DNA of 38,219 nt from an uncultured bacterium (GTDB lineage: Bacteria; Cyanobacteriota; Vampirovibrionia; Gastranaerophilales; Gastranaerophilaceae), in assembly GCA_946622415.1 (NCBI GenBank), contig CAMOPX010000017.1, forward strand, positions 1 to 38,219, in the 5' to 3' direction. Below the pieces are notes generated by a model. It was not told where the DNA came from. It saw only the letters and a program-made list of their open reading frames with translations, and searched no databases. The position numbers were made by a program, and so were the translations under genes. Of the stretch, positions 1-7,696 are shown piece after piece (position 1 is the first letter of the stretch; the number at the start of each line of letters is the position of its first letter).

Positions 1-23
1 TTCGTTACACACTACGCAAAATT

Positions 24-46
24 CGCTTCTTTTTAAAAAGAAAGCG
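24..46. repeat. Imperfect inverted repeat at the window edge
   Basis: An 11-base arm (CGCTTCTTTTT) faces a 12-base arm (AAAAAGAAAGCG) with one bulged base and no real loop. It could be a hairpin or part of the 3' end of a gene cut by the window edge: plus-strand frame 2 is open from base 2 to a TAG ending at 70, but the 22 residues are not recognisable. Nothing else is evident in bases 1-100. Confidence 0.3.
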
Positions 47-100
47 GATATTAAAGATGAACAATCTTAGTTTTACTTTTTCCCATAATGATCCAAATAA

Positions 101-132
101 AAATCCCACAAGGTATAACTCTTGCGGGATTT
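101..132 (-). terminator. Intrinsic terminator downstream of rpsO
   Basis: A 12-bp stem (AAATCCCACAAG against CTTGCGGGATTT, one wobble or mismatch) closes an 8-base loop. It is followed by T-rich sequence on either strand, so it may work in both directions. It lies 34 bases past the rpsO stop and would end that transcript, and possibly a plus-strand gene entering from the left edge. Confidence 0.8.
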
Positions 133-165
133 TTTGAAATTATTAAACTAATTTATTAATCTTAA

Positions 166-435
166 TTAGGCACGGATTTTTAATTTTTTAACCAAAGCAC
201 GGTATTTTTCGAGGTCTGCATTCTTTAAATAAGTAAGCATACCTTTTCTTCTACCTACCATAACAAGAAGTCCTCTTTTTGCTTGGAAGTCTTTTTTGTT
301 TGTTTTTAAGTGTTCGGTTAATTCAGAAATTTTTTGTGAAAGCATAGCGATTTGAACTTCAATGTTTCCGCTGTCTTTTTCGTTTTTGCCAAACTTTTTA
401 ATAATTTCTTGTTTGTTTTTTAAATTAATTGACAT
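166..435 (-). CDS. rpsO: Ribosomal protein S15
   Basis: This 89-residue protein has the usual length of bacterial S15 and its landmarks: an N-terminal helix, GNIEVQIAMLSQKI, the TEHLKTNKKDF segment, GLLVMVGRRKGML and a basic C-terminal helix ending in KLKIRA. S15 binds the three-way junction of 16S rRNA early in assembly of the 30S platform. The start is supported by an A-rich AAGGAAAA ribosome site just upstream. The gene is separated by about 86 bases from the rubrerythrin gene upstream, so it probably has its own promoter (a TATAAC-like -10 is visible near 456-461). A clear terminator follows. S15 often represses its own translation, but I see no specific operator structure here. Confidence 0.97.
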   Translation of the reverse strand: MSINLKNKQEIIKKFGKNEKDSGNIEVQIAMLSQKISELTEHLKTNKKDFQAKRGLLVMVGRRKGMLTYLKNADLEKYRALVKKLKIRA

Positions 436-521
436 TGTTTTTTCCTTTTTTGTTATACTTTATGATTCGACAAATTTAATTCTAAAATAAACAATTTTTT
501 TTTACAAATTTTTTGTTTAAA

Positions 522-1058
522 TTATTTAAAATGTCTTTCTAATAATCCGCTAAATCCTCTGCCATGGCGAGCTTCGTCTTTTGCCATTTCATGAACCGTA
601 TCATGGATTGCATCATATCCTAATTCTTTTGCTTTTTTAGCTAATTGCATTTTGCCGTCACATGCACCGTGTTCTGCTTGTGCTCTCATTTCTAAGTTTT
701 TCTTTGTTGAATCAGTAAGAACTTCGCCCAACAGTTCGGCAAATTTAGCTGCGTGTTCAGCTTCTTCAAAAGCGTATCTTTTGAAAGCTTCTGCAATTTC
801 AGGATAACCTTCTCTGTCGGCTACTCTTGACATTGCTAAATACATACCTACTTCCGTGCATTCGCCGTTAAAATTGTCCTTTAATCCTTGAATAACTTCA
901 CTATCAACGTTTTTTGCTATTCCTACAACGTGTTCCGTTGCATAAGATTTAATTCCGCCTGCTTCATTGAATTTTGTAGCCTTGCATTGAGGGCAAATTG
1001 CAGGTGCAGTATCTGCTTCCGTTGTATATCCGCATACGGCACAAACCCATTTTGTCAT
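522..1058 (-). CDS. Reverse rubrerythrin (NADH peroxidase type)
   Basis: The 178-residue protein begins with a rubredoxin-like zinc-ribbon/FeS(Cys)4 domain (C6-x2-C9 and C22-x2-C25) followed by a ferritin-like four-helix domain. The latter has diiron-ligand motifs around [27 protein letters not shown] and AKDEARHG. Classical rubrerythrins carry the rubredoxin domain at the C terminus, so this is the 'reverse' architecture, known from clostridia as an H2O2-scavenging NADH peroxidase with a redox partner. It probably protects an anaerobe's cytoplasm from peroxide and oxygen. It is the last gene of an operon: the upstream isocitrate dehydrogenase stops one base before this ATG region, and its final codons supply the strong AAAGGAGAA ribosome site. 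The exact electron donor cannot be told from sequence. Confidence 0.93.
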   Translation of the reverse strand: MTKWVCAVCGYTTEADTAPAICPQCKATKFNEAGGIKSYATEHVVGIAKNVDSEVIQGLKDNFNGECTEVGMYLAMSRVADREGYPEIAEAFKRYAFEEAEHAAKFAELLGEVLTDSTKKNLEMRAQAEHGACDGKMQLAKKAKELGYDAIHDTVHEMAKDEARHGRGFSGLLERHFK

Positions 1059-1059
1059 A

Positions 1060-2070
1060 TTATTCTCCTTTCAATTTATTTATAATTGCGTTTGTAAATT
1101 CTTGTGTTGAAGAATTTCCTTTTAAATCTTTCGTTAAGAATCTTCCCTCTTTTAAAACACTATAGAGCGCTTTTTCGATTTTGTTTGCTGTTTCAAATTC
1201 GCCTAAATATTCAAGCATCATAACTGCACTCAATAGTAGACCTGTCGGATTTGCGATATTTTTTCCAGCAATATCGGGAGCTGAACCGTGTACAGCTTCA
1301 AAAATTGCAATATCCTGACCGATATTGGCACTTTTTGCAACTCCTAAGCCGCCGATTAATCCCGCACAAAGGTCTGATACAATATCACCATATAAATTCG
1401 GCATAACCAATACATCAAATTGTGAAGGATTTTGAACGAGCTGCATACATAAATTATCCACCAAGATTTCTCTTATTTTGATTGATGGGTAGTTTTTAGC
1501 AATTTCTCTAAAACAATTTAAAAACATTCCGTCTGCCAGTTTTGAAATATTTGCTTTTGTAACTACTCCTACTTCTTGCCTTTTGTTTTTGATTGCATAA
1601 TCAAATGCAAATTTGCATATCCTATCACAACCCTCTTTTGTTGCAAGTTTTATGCCGTGGATTGTGTTTTCGTCAATTTTGTTTTCAATTCCCGCATAAA
1701 TATCTTCCGTATTTTCACGAATAATAACCAAATCAACGTCACTAAAGGGTGTCGTGATTGATGGAAGATTTTTGCTGGGTCTTACGTTTGCATATAAATT
1801 AAAATATTTTCTTAATTGAACATTAACGGATGCAAATCCGTGTCCGATGGGTGTGGTTATCGGAGCTTTTAAACAAACTTTATTTTTCTTGATTGAATCA
1901 AGTGTGCATTCCGGTAATACGGAATTGTATTTTTCAAATGCGTTTGCTCCTGCGAGTTGTTCATCCCAAATTATATCCATACCGGCTTCGGATAAAATTT
2001 TTGTAACCGAATCCGTAATCTCGGGACCAATGCCGTCGCCTTTTAAAAGTGTAATATTATATTGTTTCAT
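1060..2070 (-). CDS. icd: NAD-type isocitrate dehydrogenase (Icd/LeuB family)
   Basis: This 336-residue beta-decarboxylating dehydrogenase has the GDGIGPEI start motif, a [18 protein letters not shown] substrate segment, [11 protein letters not shown], and the metal/cofactor region [11 protein letters not shown] and [19 protein letters not shown]. The N-V-x-LRK-x-F-x-LYANVRP pattern is that of NAD-dependent isocitrate dehydrogenases (IDH3-like), not isopropylmalate dehydrogenases, which usually read LR-x-L-LFANLRP. The likely reaction is isocitrate to 2-oxoglutarate plus CO2, feeding glutamate synthesis. The start overlaps the stop of the aconitase-type subunit gene by 4 bases, so the two are translationally coupled. 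The alternatives, LeuB or homoisocitrate dehydrogenase, are less likely but cannot be excluded by reading alone. Confidence 0.85.
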   Translation of the reverse strand: MKQYNITLLKGDGIGPEITDSVTKILSEAGMDIIWDEQLAGANAFEKYNSVLPECTLDSIKKNKVCLKAPITTPIGHGFASVNVQLRKYFNLYANVRPSKNLPSITTPFSDVDLVIIRENTEDIYAGIENKIDENTIHGIKLATKEGCDRICKFAFDYAIKNKRQEVGVVTKANISKLADGMFLNCFREIAKNYPSIKIREILVDNLCMQLVQNPSQFDVLVMPNLYGDIVSDLCAGLIGGLGVAKSANIGQDIAIFEAVHGSAPDIAGKNIANPTGLLLSAVMMLEYLGEFETANKIEKALYSVLKEGRFLTKDLKGNSSTQEFTNAIINKLKGE

Positions 2071-2579
2071 GAAAGTTTAAAATCCCCGTTTTTATTTAAA
2101 TGTTCAACTAATCCGCCGTCGTTTAGTAATTTAATCATTACATCGGGCAGAGGTGTTATTTTTAATTCAATATTTTTTGTTAAATCTTTTAAAACACCGT
2201 TTTTTATGTCTAATTCCAGTTCGTCACCGGCGTCTATTTTATCGGTATCGCATTCTATTGCAAGAAGTCCTATGTTAATTGCGTTTCTATAGAATATTCT
2301 TGCAAAGGATTTTGCAATAACTGCGCCTACTCCTGCTATCTTAATAATTTGCGGTGCGTGTTCTCTGCTGGAACCCAGACCAAAGTTGTTACCTGCAACG
2401 ACAAAATCGCCTTTCTGAACACGGGAAGCGAATGTTTCGTCTGCATCTTCCAATACATGCTTTGAAAATTCCTGTAAATCATTTCTTAAATGAAACAATC
2501 TTCCGGGTGCAATGTGGTCTGTTGAAATGTTATCGCCAAATTTAAAGGCTTTTCCTTTTTTAATAAAATCTTGTGTCAT
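2067..2579 (-). CDS. leuD: Aconitase-superfamily small (swivel) subunit, LeuD/HacB type
   Basis: The 170-residue protein has the swivel-domain hallmarks [15 protein letters not shown] and [15 protein letters not shown], then [20 protein letters not shown]. These match the short archaeal-type 3-isopropylmalate dehydratase small subunit. The partner [4Fe-4S] large subunit is not in this window. Because the next gene is an isocitrate rather than an isopropylmalate dehydrogenase, the complex may act as a two-subunit aconitase; that is inference from context. The start has an AGGGAG ribosome site, and the gene heads a three-gene operon transcribed away from tyrA. Confidence 0.85.
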   Translation of the reverse strand: MTQDFIKKGKAFKFGDNISTDHIAPGRLFHLRNDLQEFSKHVLEDADETFASRVQKGDFVVAGNNFGLGSSREHAPQIIKIAGVGAVIAKSFARIFYRNAINIGLLAIECDTDKIDAGDELELDIKNGVLKDLTKNIELKITPLPDVMIKLLNDGGLVEHLNKNGDFKLS

Positions 2580-2638
2580 ATTTACTCCCTAATTTATAAA
2601 AATTATATTATAAAAAACTTTTTTGTTATAATTTTTTT
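2580..2638. promoter_or_regulatory. Divergent promoter region between leuD-icd-rbr and tyrA
   Basis: The 59 bases are almost pure AT. A perfect TATAAT lies at 2627-2632 on plus, only six bases before the tyrA ATG, and a TATAAT-like box on minus lies near 2607-2612 ahead of an AGGGAG ribosome site. The -35 boxes are not convincing. Confidence 0.45.
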
Positions 2639-3445
2639 ATGAAAAATAAAAAAATAAATGTCGGAGTTATAGGCTTAGGTTTAATCGGAAGTTCAATATT
2701 AAAGGGATTGTCGGATAATTCTGATTACGAACTCTTTGTATGTTCAAAATCAAGTTACAAAAAAGCACTTGTTTATACAAAAAATTCTTCTGATGATATT
2801 TTGATTCTCAAAGATTGCGATATTGTTTTTGTTTGTTGTTCTTTATCAAATACACAAAGGACTCTTGATGAATTAAATTCGATATTGAATAAAGATACAA
2901 TTGTTTGTGATGTTGCGTCTTTTAAGGGTGATTTATTAAATAAAAAATATAATTTTGATTTTATTTTGACTCATCCCATGGCGGGAACGGAAAAATCAGG
3001 GTTTGATGCGGGATTTAAAGAATTATTTAATGGTGCAAAGTGGCTTGTCGAAAGAAATAATACAATATTATCCGATATAATTTCTGCTTTGGGTGCAAAA
3101 GAGCTTTTGATTGATATGAAAGACCATGATAAATTGACGGCACAAATTTCGCATTTGCCTACGATTTTATCGTTTTTATTATTCGATTCTGTTGAAGACA
3201 AAGCAAAACTTATAGCTTCGAGCGGTTTTCGTGATATGACTAGACTCGCTCTATCAAATTCGGATTTAGTTTTAAATATGTTTAAAAACGAAGAAAACAT
3301 TTTAAAATATTTTGATATAATAATTAAAAAGACAAACGAATTAAAAAATATGTCAGATAAAGAAAAAATTGATTATTTTAAACAAATATCACAAAAAAGA
3401 AATAAAATGTATGATAAATCAGGAAAAAATATTTTTAACATATAA
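2639..3445 (+). CDS. tyrA: Prephenate/arogenate dehydrogenase
   Basis: The 268-residue protein opens with a Rossmann fingerprint (GVIGLGLIGSS). It then shows the TyrA core: THPMAGTEKSGFDAG (the His is the usual catalytic residue), a HLPT motif for substrate binding, and a SSGFRDMTRLA segment in the helical C-terminal half. It should oxidatively decarboxylate prephenate or arogenate in tyrosine synthesis. There is no ACT or chorismate mutase domain, so feedback control by a fused domain is absent. No Shine-Dalgarno sequence precedes the ATG, and a TATAAT box sits at the distance expected for transcription starting at or next to the start codon. The gene overlaps the following permease gene. 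Confidence 0.92.
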   Translation: MKNKKINVGVIGLGLIGSSILKGLSDNSDYELFVCSKSSYKKALVYTKNSSDDILILKDCDIVFVCCSLSNTQRTLDELNSILNKDTIVCDVASFKGDLLNKKYNFDFILTHPMAGTEKSGFDAGFKELFNGAKWLVERNNTILSDIISALGAKELLIDMKDHDKLTAQISHLPTILSFLLFDSVEDKAKLIASSGFRDMTRLALSNSDLVLNMFKNEENILKYFDIIIKKTNELKNMSDKEKIDYFKQISQKRNKMYDKSGKNIFNI

Positions 3446-4577
3446 AAATTTAAAGCAAAGAATTAAAGACAAATACAATTCTTTAAGCATCTTGGATAGA
3501 TATATCTTAAAACAATTGTTTGATGTATTTGTTTTGGGAGTTGTTGTTTTTACATCTATCATATTTGCATCGGAAACCTTTACTCAGTTGATTAAACAAA
3601 TTTCTCTCTATGGGATTCCTTTTCATATTGCAATAATGATGATTGTTTTGAATTTACCGCAGGTTTTTGTTTTAACGATTCCGATTTCTACTCTTTTTGC
3701 GACAGTAATGACCGTTAATGATTTGAGTTTAAAATCCGAAATTACAGTATTAAGAGCATGCGGAATCGGATTGGACAGAATTGCAAAACCTATTCTCTGT
3801 TTTGCTCTTTTGATGACCGTTGCGAGCTTTTTTATAAACGAATTTATTGTTCCGATATCATCTGTTCAGTCAAAATCTCTTGCGATATATTCTCTTGAAC
3901 AAAAACATATACCTGAAAACAAGATGAATTTTACGGTTAAGGATATTGATAAGGAAGGTAAATTAAAAAGACTTTTCTATGCTCAATGGTGTAAAGATAA
4001 GACTCTTAATAATGTGACTGTTGTTGATATTTCTAATCCGAAAGTTGTTCAAATTGTTCAAGCAAAAAAAGGTACAACCTCGGATTATGGCTGGAAATTT
4101 GATAACGGTGTTATATATTCAATTGCTCAAAACGGTAAAACATTTAACACAAGTCTTTTTGAAGAATCTAATATAACGTTTGGTATCGGTGATGTTAACG
4201 AATTAGTTAAAGAAACTACGTCAGAATATAATTTCTTCAAGCTCATGAAACATATAGAAAATCAAAAATCAAATTTAGAAAAGAAAATTAAACTTGAATA
4301 CGAAGTTAATTTGTTTGATAAATTAGCTTTGCCTTTGACAACGTTTGCTCTTGCAATAATCGGCATTCCTCTTGCAATTACTCCGCCGAGAGCCAGAGTA
4401 AACAGAGGCTTTTTGTTCAGTATTTTAATTATTTTTATATATTACGTAATCAGAGCATTCTCGCTGAATTTGGGCGCAACGGGTACAATCCCTTCTTTTG
4501 TTGCTCCTTGGCTCCCTGTTTTATCAATTTCGCTTTTGGGTGCGTATTTATTCTACAGAAAAGCCTATAAAATCTAG
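3411..4577 (+). CDS. LptF/LptG family permease (LPS export)
   Basis: This is a YjgP/YjgQ-family membrane protein of about 388 residues. A first membrane helix follows ILDRYILKQLFDVF, two more lie in the N-terminal third, a periplasmic beta-rich domain fills the middle, and three helices close the protein (LALPLTTFALAIIGIPLAI onward, with the typical PPRARVNRGF segment). LptF and LptG form the inner-membrane channel that, with the LptB ATPase, extracts LPS towards LptC/A/D. I chose the ATG at 3411, which overlaps tyrA by 35 bases; the longer TTG start at 3369 has no better ribosome site. Whether it is LptF or LptG is not decidable here, and a single gene may stand for both. Its stop codon overlaps that of the convergent gene in a CTAG palindrome. 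Confidence 0.88.
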   Translation: MINQEKIFLTYKNLKQRIKDKYNSLSILDRYILKQLFDVFVLGVVVFTSIIFASETFTQLIKQISLYGIPFHIAIMMIVLNLPQVFVLTIPISTLFATVMTVNDLSLKSEITVLRACGIGLDRIAKPILCFALLMTVASFFINEFIVPISSVQSKSLAIYSLEQKHIPENKMNFTVKDIDKEGKLKRLFYAQWCKDKTLNNVTVVDISNPKVVQIVQAKKGTTSDYGWKFDNGVIYSIAQNGKTFNTSLFEESNITFGIGDVNELVKETTSEYNFFKLMKHIENQKSNLEKKIKLEYEVNLFDKLALPLTTFALAIIGIPLAITPPRARVNRGFLFSILIIFIYYVIRAFSLNLGATGTIPSFVAPWLPVLSISLLGAYLFYRKAYKI

Positions 4578-5482
4578 TTTGCAAAAAGAACAACCGATTT
4601 CAATGCGTCCATATAGTCGCTTGATAATGTTTTTGCAAAATCCATCGGGTCAATTTGAGTGAGTACAATTTGTGTTAAATCTATTGGAAGCTCTTGTACC
4701 ATAGGAATCAAAAATTCTTGGTCTAATCCGTTTAACATCTTGATTTTATCACCCTTCATTAATAAATTCATAGGTTCAACCAAATCATCGGGTCTGAATA
4801 ATAAAAGCAAGTCTTCATCCTGCTCGCATACTCCGCAGATTAAATTCATTGTGTCTTTTTTACCGAACGATGTAACGAAGCTTTGATATTCGTTGTTTTT
4901 CATTTGACTCATTTCGTCAAGTATATCTTCTTTGCTTTTATCGTCATAACTTTCTTTTTTTGTTCTTTGCATTAGGCCTTGCAATTCTGTTTCTTTCATA
5001 CTTTCAAAGTATGATTGCATATATTCTCTTTTAACTTGAGATTCTTTGAGAAAAGTATCCATTGCAGAATCTTCCATTAAATCGAGAACATCCGTTAACT
5101 GAAACTTTTCAAATATCATTCCGACAAGCACTTCTATCGGGAGTTCTTTTGTCATGGCAAGAAGTTTATCGTCGGTAAAAAAGTCTAATCCCATGCAAAG
5201 CTGATCATTATTCAATAAAGGCAAAAGACTGTCTAAATCATCTTCATTTAGATTTTGAAGTATTATAAATTTATTTTCAAGTGATGATAAATTAAATATT
5301 TCGAGTATTTTTCTCGGTTCAGATAAAATTGATTCATAATTTTCCGCTTTTTTATTGCCTTCAGAGGCTTCGAGCTTCATTATCTCTTCAAAGTCTTTGT
5401 TGGCATAGTTCGTATATATTTTGGCATAGGATATACCAAAATACTTGTTTAAAAGCGCATTATCGGCATTTAATTGTATCAT
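4574..5482 (-). CDS. Uncharacterised acidic helical-repeat protein
   Basis: I do not recognise this 302-residue protein. It is acidic, predicted almost all helical, lacks a signal peptide and membrane spans, and has repeated Leu/Asp-rich units such as LNEDDLDSLLPLLNNDQL, KELPIEVLVGMIFEKF and QELPIDLTQIVLTQID. The ELPI-[ED] units recur about 170 residues apart, suggesting an internal duplication. The pattern recalls the helical repeats of MgtE N-domains and FliG-type proteins, but no flagellar genes are present and this is only a resemblance. The start has an AGG ribosome site about eight bases upstream. It is convergent with the LPS permease gene, the two stop codons overlapping by four bases. 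Confidence 0.85.
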   Translation of the reverse strand: MIQLNADNALLNKYFGISYAKIYTNYANKDFEEIMKLEASEGNKKAENYESILSEPRKILEIFNLSSLENKFIILQNLNEDDLDSLLPLLNNDQLCMGLDFFTDDKLLAMTKELPIEVLVGMIFEKFQLTDVLDLMEDSAMDTFLKESQVKREYMQSYFESMKETELQGLMQRTKKESYDDKSKEDILDEMSQMKNNEYQSFVTSFGKKDTMNLICGVCEQDEDLLLLFRPDDLVEPMNLLMKGDKIKMLNGLDQEFLIPMVQELPIDLTQIVLTQIDPMDFAKTLSSDYMDALKSVVLFAN

Positions 5483-5626
5483 CTTGAACCTGTTTTATAA
5501 AAATATATACTACTCTATTATATTAAAGTATATTTTTAAACAATAATTTCTCAAAAATTAAATTTCGTAATATTTGTTAATGTTTTAGCTTGAAAAATGT
5601 AAAATTTAAACTTTTTTGTATTATCT

Positions 5627-5806
5627 TTATCTTGCTCTAAAAAATCTTTGGTTCGTTCCGCCTTCGCCGATTTTAACTTTAATATGACGCATACATCTTG
5701 GACATCTGCCTTCGTAGTGAGTGTTTTCTTTGTTTTTGTAAATTCTGCCGTAGACATTACAGCATTCAAACAATATTCCCAAAAAACTTTTTTCTTTATT
5801 CTCCAT
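5627..5806 (-). CDS. Small CPxC zinc-ribbon-like protein (59 aa)
   Basis: This short gene reads MENKEKSFLGILFEC and then has CNVYGRIYKNKENTHYEGRC, the CPRCMRHIKVKIGEGGT segment, and ends NQRFFRAR. The Cys pair at the start (ECC) and the CPRC knuckle could make a zinc site. The pattern, with V-Y-G-R-I-Y, a CPRC knuckle, a G-x-GGT turn and RFF near the end, resembles a family of small proteins in several bacterial phyla that I recall only as uncharacterised. A TATAAT box lies about 12 bases upstream, and there is no clear ribosome site. The frame was preferred over the longer overlapping frame (5551-5811), which lacks any pattern. Confidence 0.75.
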   Translation of the reverse strand: MENKEKSFLGILFECCNVYGRIYKNKENTHYEGRCPRCMRHIKVKIGEGGTNQRFFRAR

Positions 5807-5888
5807 ATCATCTATATTATATTGAATTATTCTAATTAAATCAGTCTTTTGTTTGAATTTCTTTGCAATTTACCGGCAATAGTTGTAA

Positions 5889-5894
5889 TATAAT
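5889..5894 (+). promoter_or_regulatory. Candidate -10 box for the symporter gene
   Basis: A perfect TATAAT sits 25 bases before the ATG at 5920, with a good AAGGA ribosome site between them. No convincing -35 box is seen at 17 bases. Confidence 0.4.
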
Positions 5895-5919
5895 CTATGT
5901 AGTAAATTAAGGAATTTAT

Positions 5920-7245
5920 ATGGGAATACATATGCAGCTTATTATTGCATTATTATTGGGTATAAAACGCAACGGACATATATTTATCGGTCTTTTGCTG
6001 GGTATAGCAGTCGGAATATTATATCCTCAAACAGTTGAACATGTCAGAGTTTATAATATTTTGAATTTTGTCGGACAGGCGTTTATTAATATTATACAAA
6101 TGGTTGTTCTGCCTCTTGTTATCAGTGCAATTATGATTGGTATTGCTAACATTGGTGATTCAAAATTATTAACAAAATTCGGCGCAAAAATGTTTTTATA
6201 TTATTCAATAATAACAGTTACCGCTGTGTCTGTTGCTTCGGGTTTAGCATGTTTAATAAAACCAGGTTTTAGTGCCGCAGGATTAATAAACAGTGAAATA
6301 AGTAATCAATTACAAACACATGTTGCAGAAGCAATGGCTTATCAACATCATAATGCTTTTCAAATTTTAATGGATTTAATTCCAAGAAATCCTTTTGCCG
6401 CTGTCTCAGACGGAAAAATGATTCCTGTTATTATTTTTGTTTCTATTTTTGCAATTGCTTTATGCAGAACGGGAGAAATTGCAAGACCTTTGATTTCTAT
6501 ATTTGAAAGTATCTTTGCTGCTACAATGAAGGTAACGGATTGGATTATGTATCTTGCAGCTCCGGGTGTTTTTGCATTGACCGCTACTTCTGTAGGTTCT
6601 TTTGGTGTTGGCGTATTTAACGACATATCAAAATATGCGCTGACTGTTATTGCGGCATTAGCAATTCAATTCTTTATTGTTTATCCTGTTTTATTGAAAG
6701 TATTTTCAAAAGTTCCGGTATTTACATTATTTGCGGCTGTTTCAGAAGCTTTAATGGTTGCATTTGGTACAGCTTCGTCTTCTGCGACTTTGCCATTAAC
6801 TATTACATGCTGCGAAAAAAGAGGTATATCCAATAGAGTTTGTTCTTTTGTTTTGCCTTTGGGTGCAACTTTGAATATGGACGGAACGGCAATATTACAA
6901 ACTGTTGCGGTTATATTTTTAGCCCAAATGTATGGTATCACATTGACTCCTCTTTTGATATTAGAAATTGCTTTTCTTGCAATAGTTGCATCTTCTACTT
7001 GTGCTGGAATCCCAGGTACAGGTATGATAACAATTGCCTTAATATTAAATGCAATCGGACTTTCTCCTGAACATATGGCAGTCGGTTTTGCTCTGTTGTT
7101 TACATTAGAAAGATTTATCGATATGTTGAGAACGGTGTGCAACGTAACATCTGACGTAGTTGTAACAGCTTTAATAGCAGATAACGAAAACGAAATTAAT
7201 TATGATGCTTTTAATGGCACTGTACAACCCGAAAAGGCTAATTAA
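5920..7245 (+). CDS. Dicarboxylate/amino acid:cation symporter (DAACS family)
   Basis: The 441-residue membrane protein has the signature regions of the glutamate/aspartate/dicarboxylate symporters: PLVISAIMIGIANIGD in helix 2-3, the serine-rich reentrant loop (GTASSSATLPLT), the NMDGTA motif that binds cation and substrate, and the second hairpin ASSTCAGIPGTGMI. It would import an acidic amino acid or C4-dicarboxylate with Na+ or H+. The first of two close ATGs is chosen because AAGGA lies eight bases upstream. It overlaps rlmH by one base (TAATG), so the two are co-transcribed. Substrate cannot be assigned from sequence. Confidence 0.93.
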   Translation: MGIHMQLIIALLLGIKRNGHIFIGLLLGIAVGILYPQTVEHVRVYNILNFVGQAFINIIQMVVLPLVISAIMIGIANIGDSKLLTKFGAKMFLYYSIITVTAVSVASGLACLIKPGFSAAGLINSEISNQLQTHVAEAMAYQHHNAFQILMDLIPRNPFAAVSDGKMIPVIIFVSIFAIALCRTGEIARPLISIFESIFAATMKVTDWIMYLAAPGVFALTATSVGSFGVGVFNDISKYALTVIAALAIQFFIVYPVLLKVFSKVPVFTLFAAVSEALMVAFGTASSSATLPLTITCCEKRGISNRVCSFVLPLGATLNMDGTAILQTVAVIFLAQMYGITLTPLLILEIAFLAIVASSTCAGIPGTGMITIALILNAIGLSPEHMAVGFALLFTLERFIDMLRTVCNVTSDVVVTALIADNENEINYDAFNGTVQPEKAN

Positions 7246-7661
7246 TGAATATAAAAATAGTTCTTGAGGGAAAATTAAAAGAAAGTTTTTATAAAAACGG
7301 CGTTTTTGAATACCAAAAGCGCCTTTTTGGTATGGTTAATGTTGTCGAAGTTAATTCTATTGCTGATTATATTAAAACTAAAAGTAATGCGTATTTAGTT
7401 GCTATGGAAATAGAAGGAAAACAATTATCGAGCGAAGAATTTGCATATAAAATCAGAGAAATAGAACAAGATGGCTTTTATAACGAAATTTTATTTTTAG
7501 TCGGCGGTGCTGAAGGCTTAGATAAAAATGTCAGAAAAACCGCGCATTATTCTTTTTCGATGTCTAAAATGACTTTTCTTCATCAAGAGGCAGTTTTAAT
7601 TTTAATCGAGCAAATTTATCGTGCCTTTAAAATTTTAAACAATGAACCCTATCACAAGTAA
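7245..7661 (+). CDS. rlmH: 23S rRNA pseudouridine-1915 N3-methyltransferase
   Basis: This SPOUT-class methyltransferase modifies pseudouridine 1915 in helix 69 of 23S rRNA using S-adenosylmethionine. The conserved C-terminal knot is clear: EILFLVGGAEGL, then SFSMSKMTFLHQEAVLILIE, QIYRAFKIL and the terminal PYHK. At 138 residues it is shorter than the usual 155 to 160; the shortfall is in the variable segment after the first helix, and the active-site knot is intact. The start overlaps the stop of the symporter. Confidence 0.94.
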   Translation: MNIKIVLEGKLKESFYKNGVFEYQKRLFGMVNVVEVNSIADYIKTKSNAYLVAMEIEGKQLSSEEFAYKIREIEQDGFYNEILFLVGGAEGLDKNVRKTAHYSFSMSKMTFLHQEAVLILIEQIYRAFKILNNEPYHK

Positions 7662-7669
7662 TTTTATGT

Positions 7670-7675
7670 TATAAT
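7670..7675 (+). promoter_or_regulatory. Candidate -10 box for the phosphorylase gene
   Basis: A perfect TATAAT sits 22 bases before the ATG at 7697, with an AAAAAAGGA ribosome site between. The -35 region is weak. Confidence 0.4.
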
Positions 7676-7696
7676 TTACAAAAAAAGGATTTGTAT

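Noticed and set aside
4574-5482. Naming the helical-repeat protein FliG or MgtE
   Set aside because: The resemblance is limited to helical Leu/Asp patterns; no channel domain, charged torque helix or flagellar gene is seen.
5551-5811. 86-codon minus-strand frame overlapping the 59-aa gene
   Set aside because: It shows no ordered motif and lacks a ribosome site; the overlapping 59-aa frame has the CPRC and VYGRIY pattern and is the better coding candidate.
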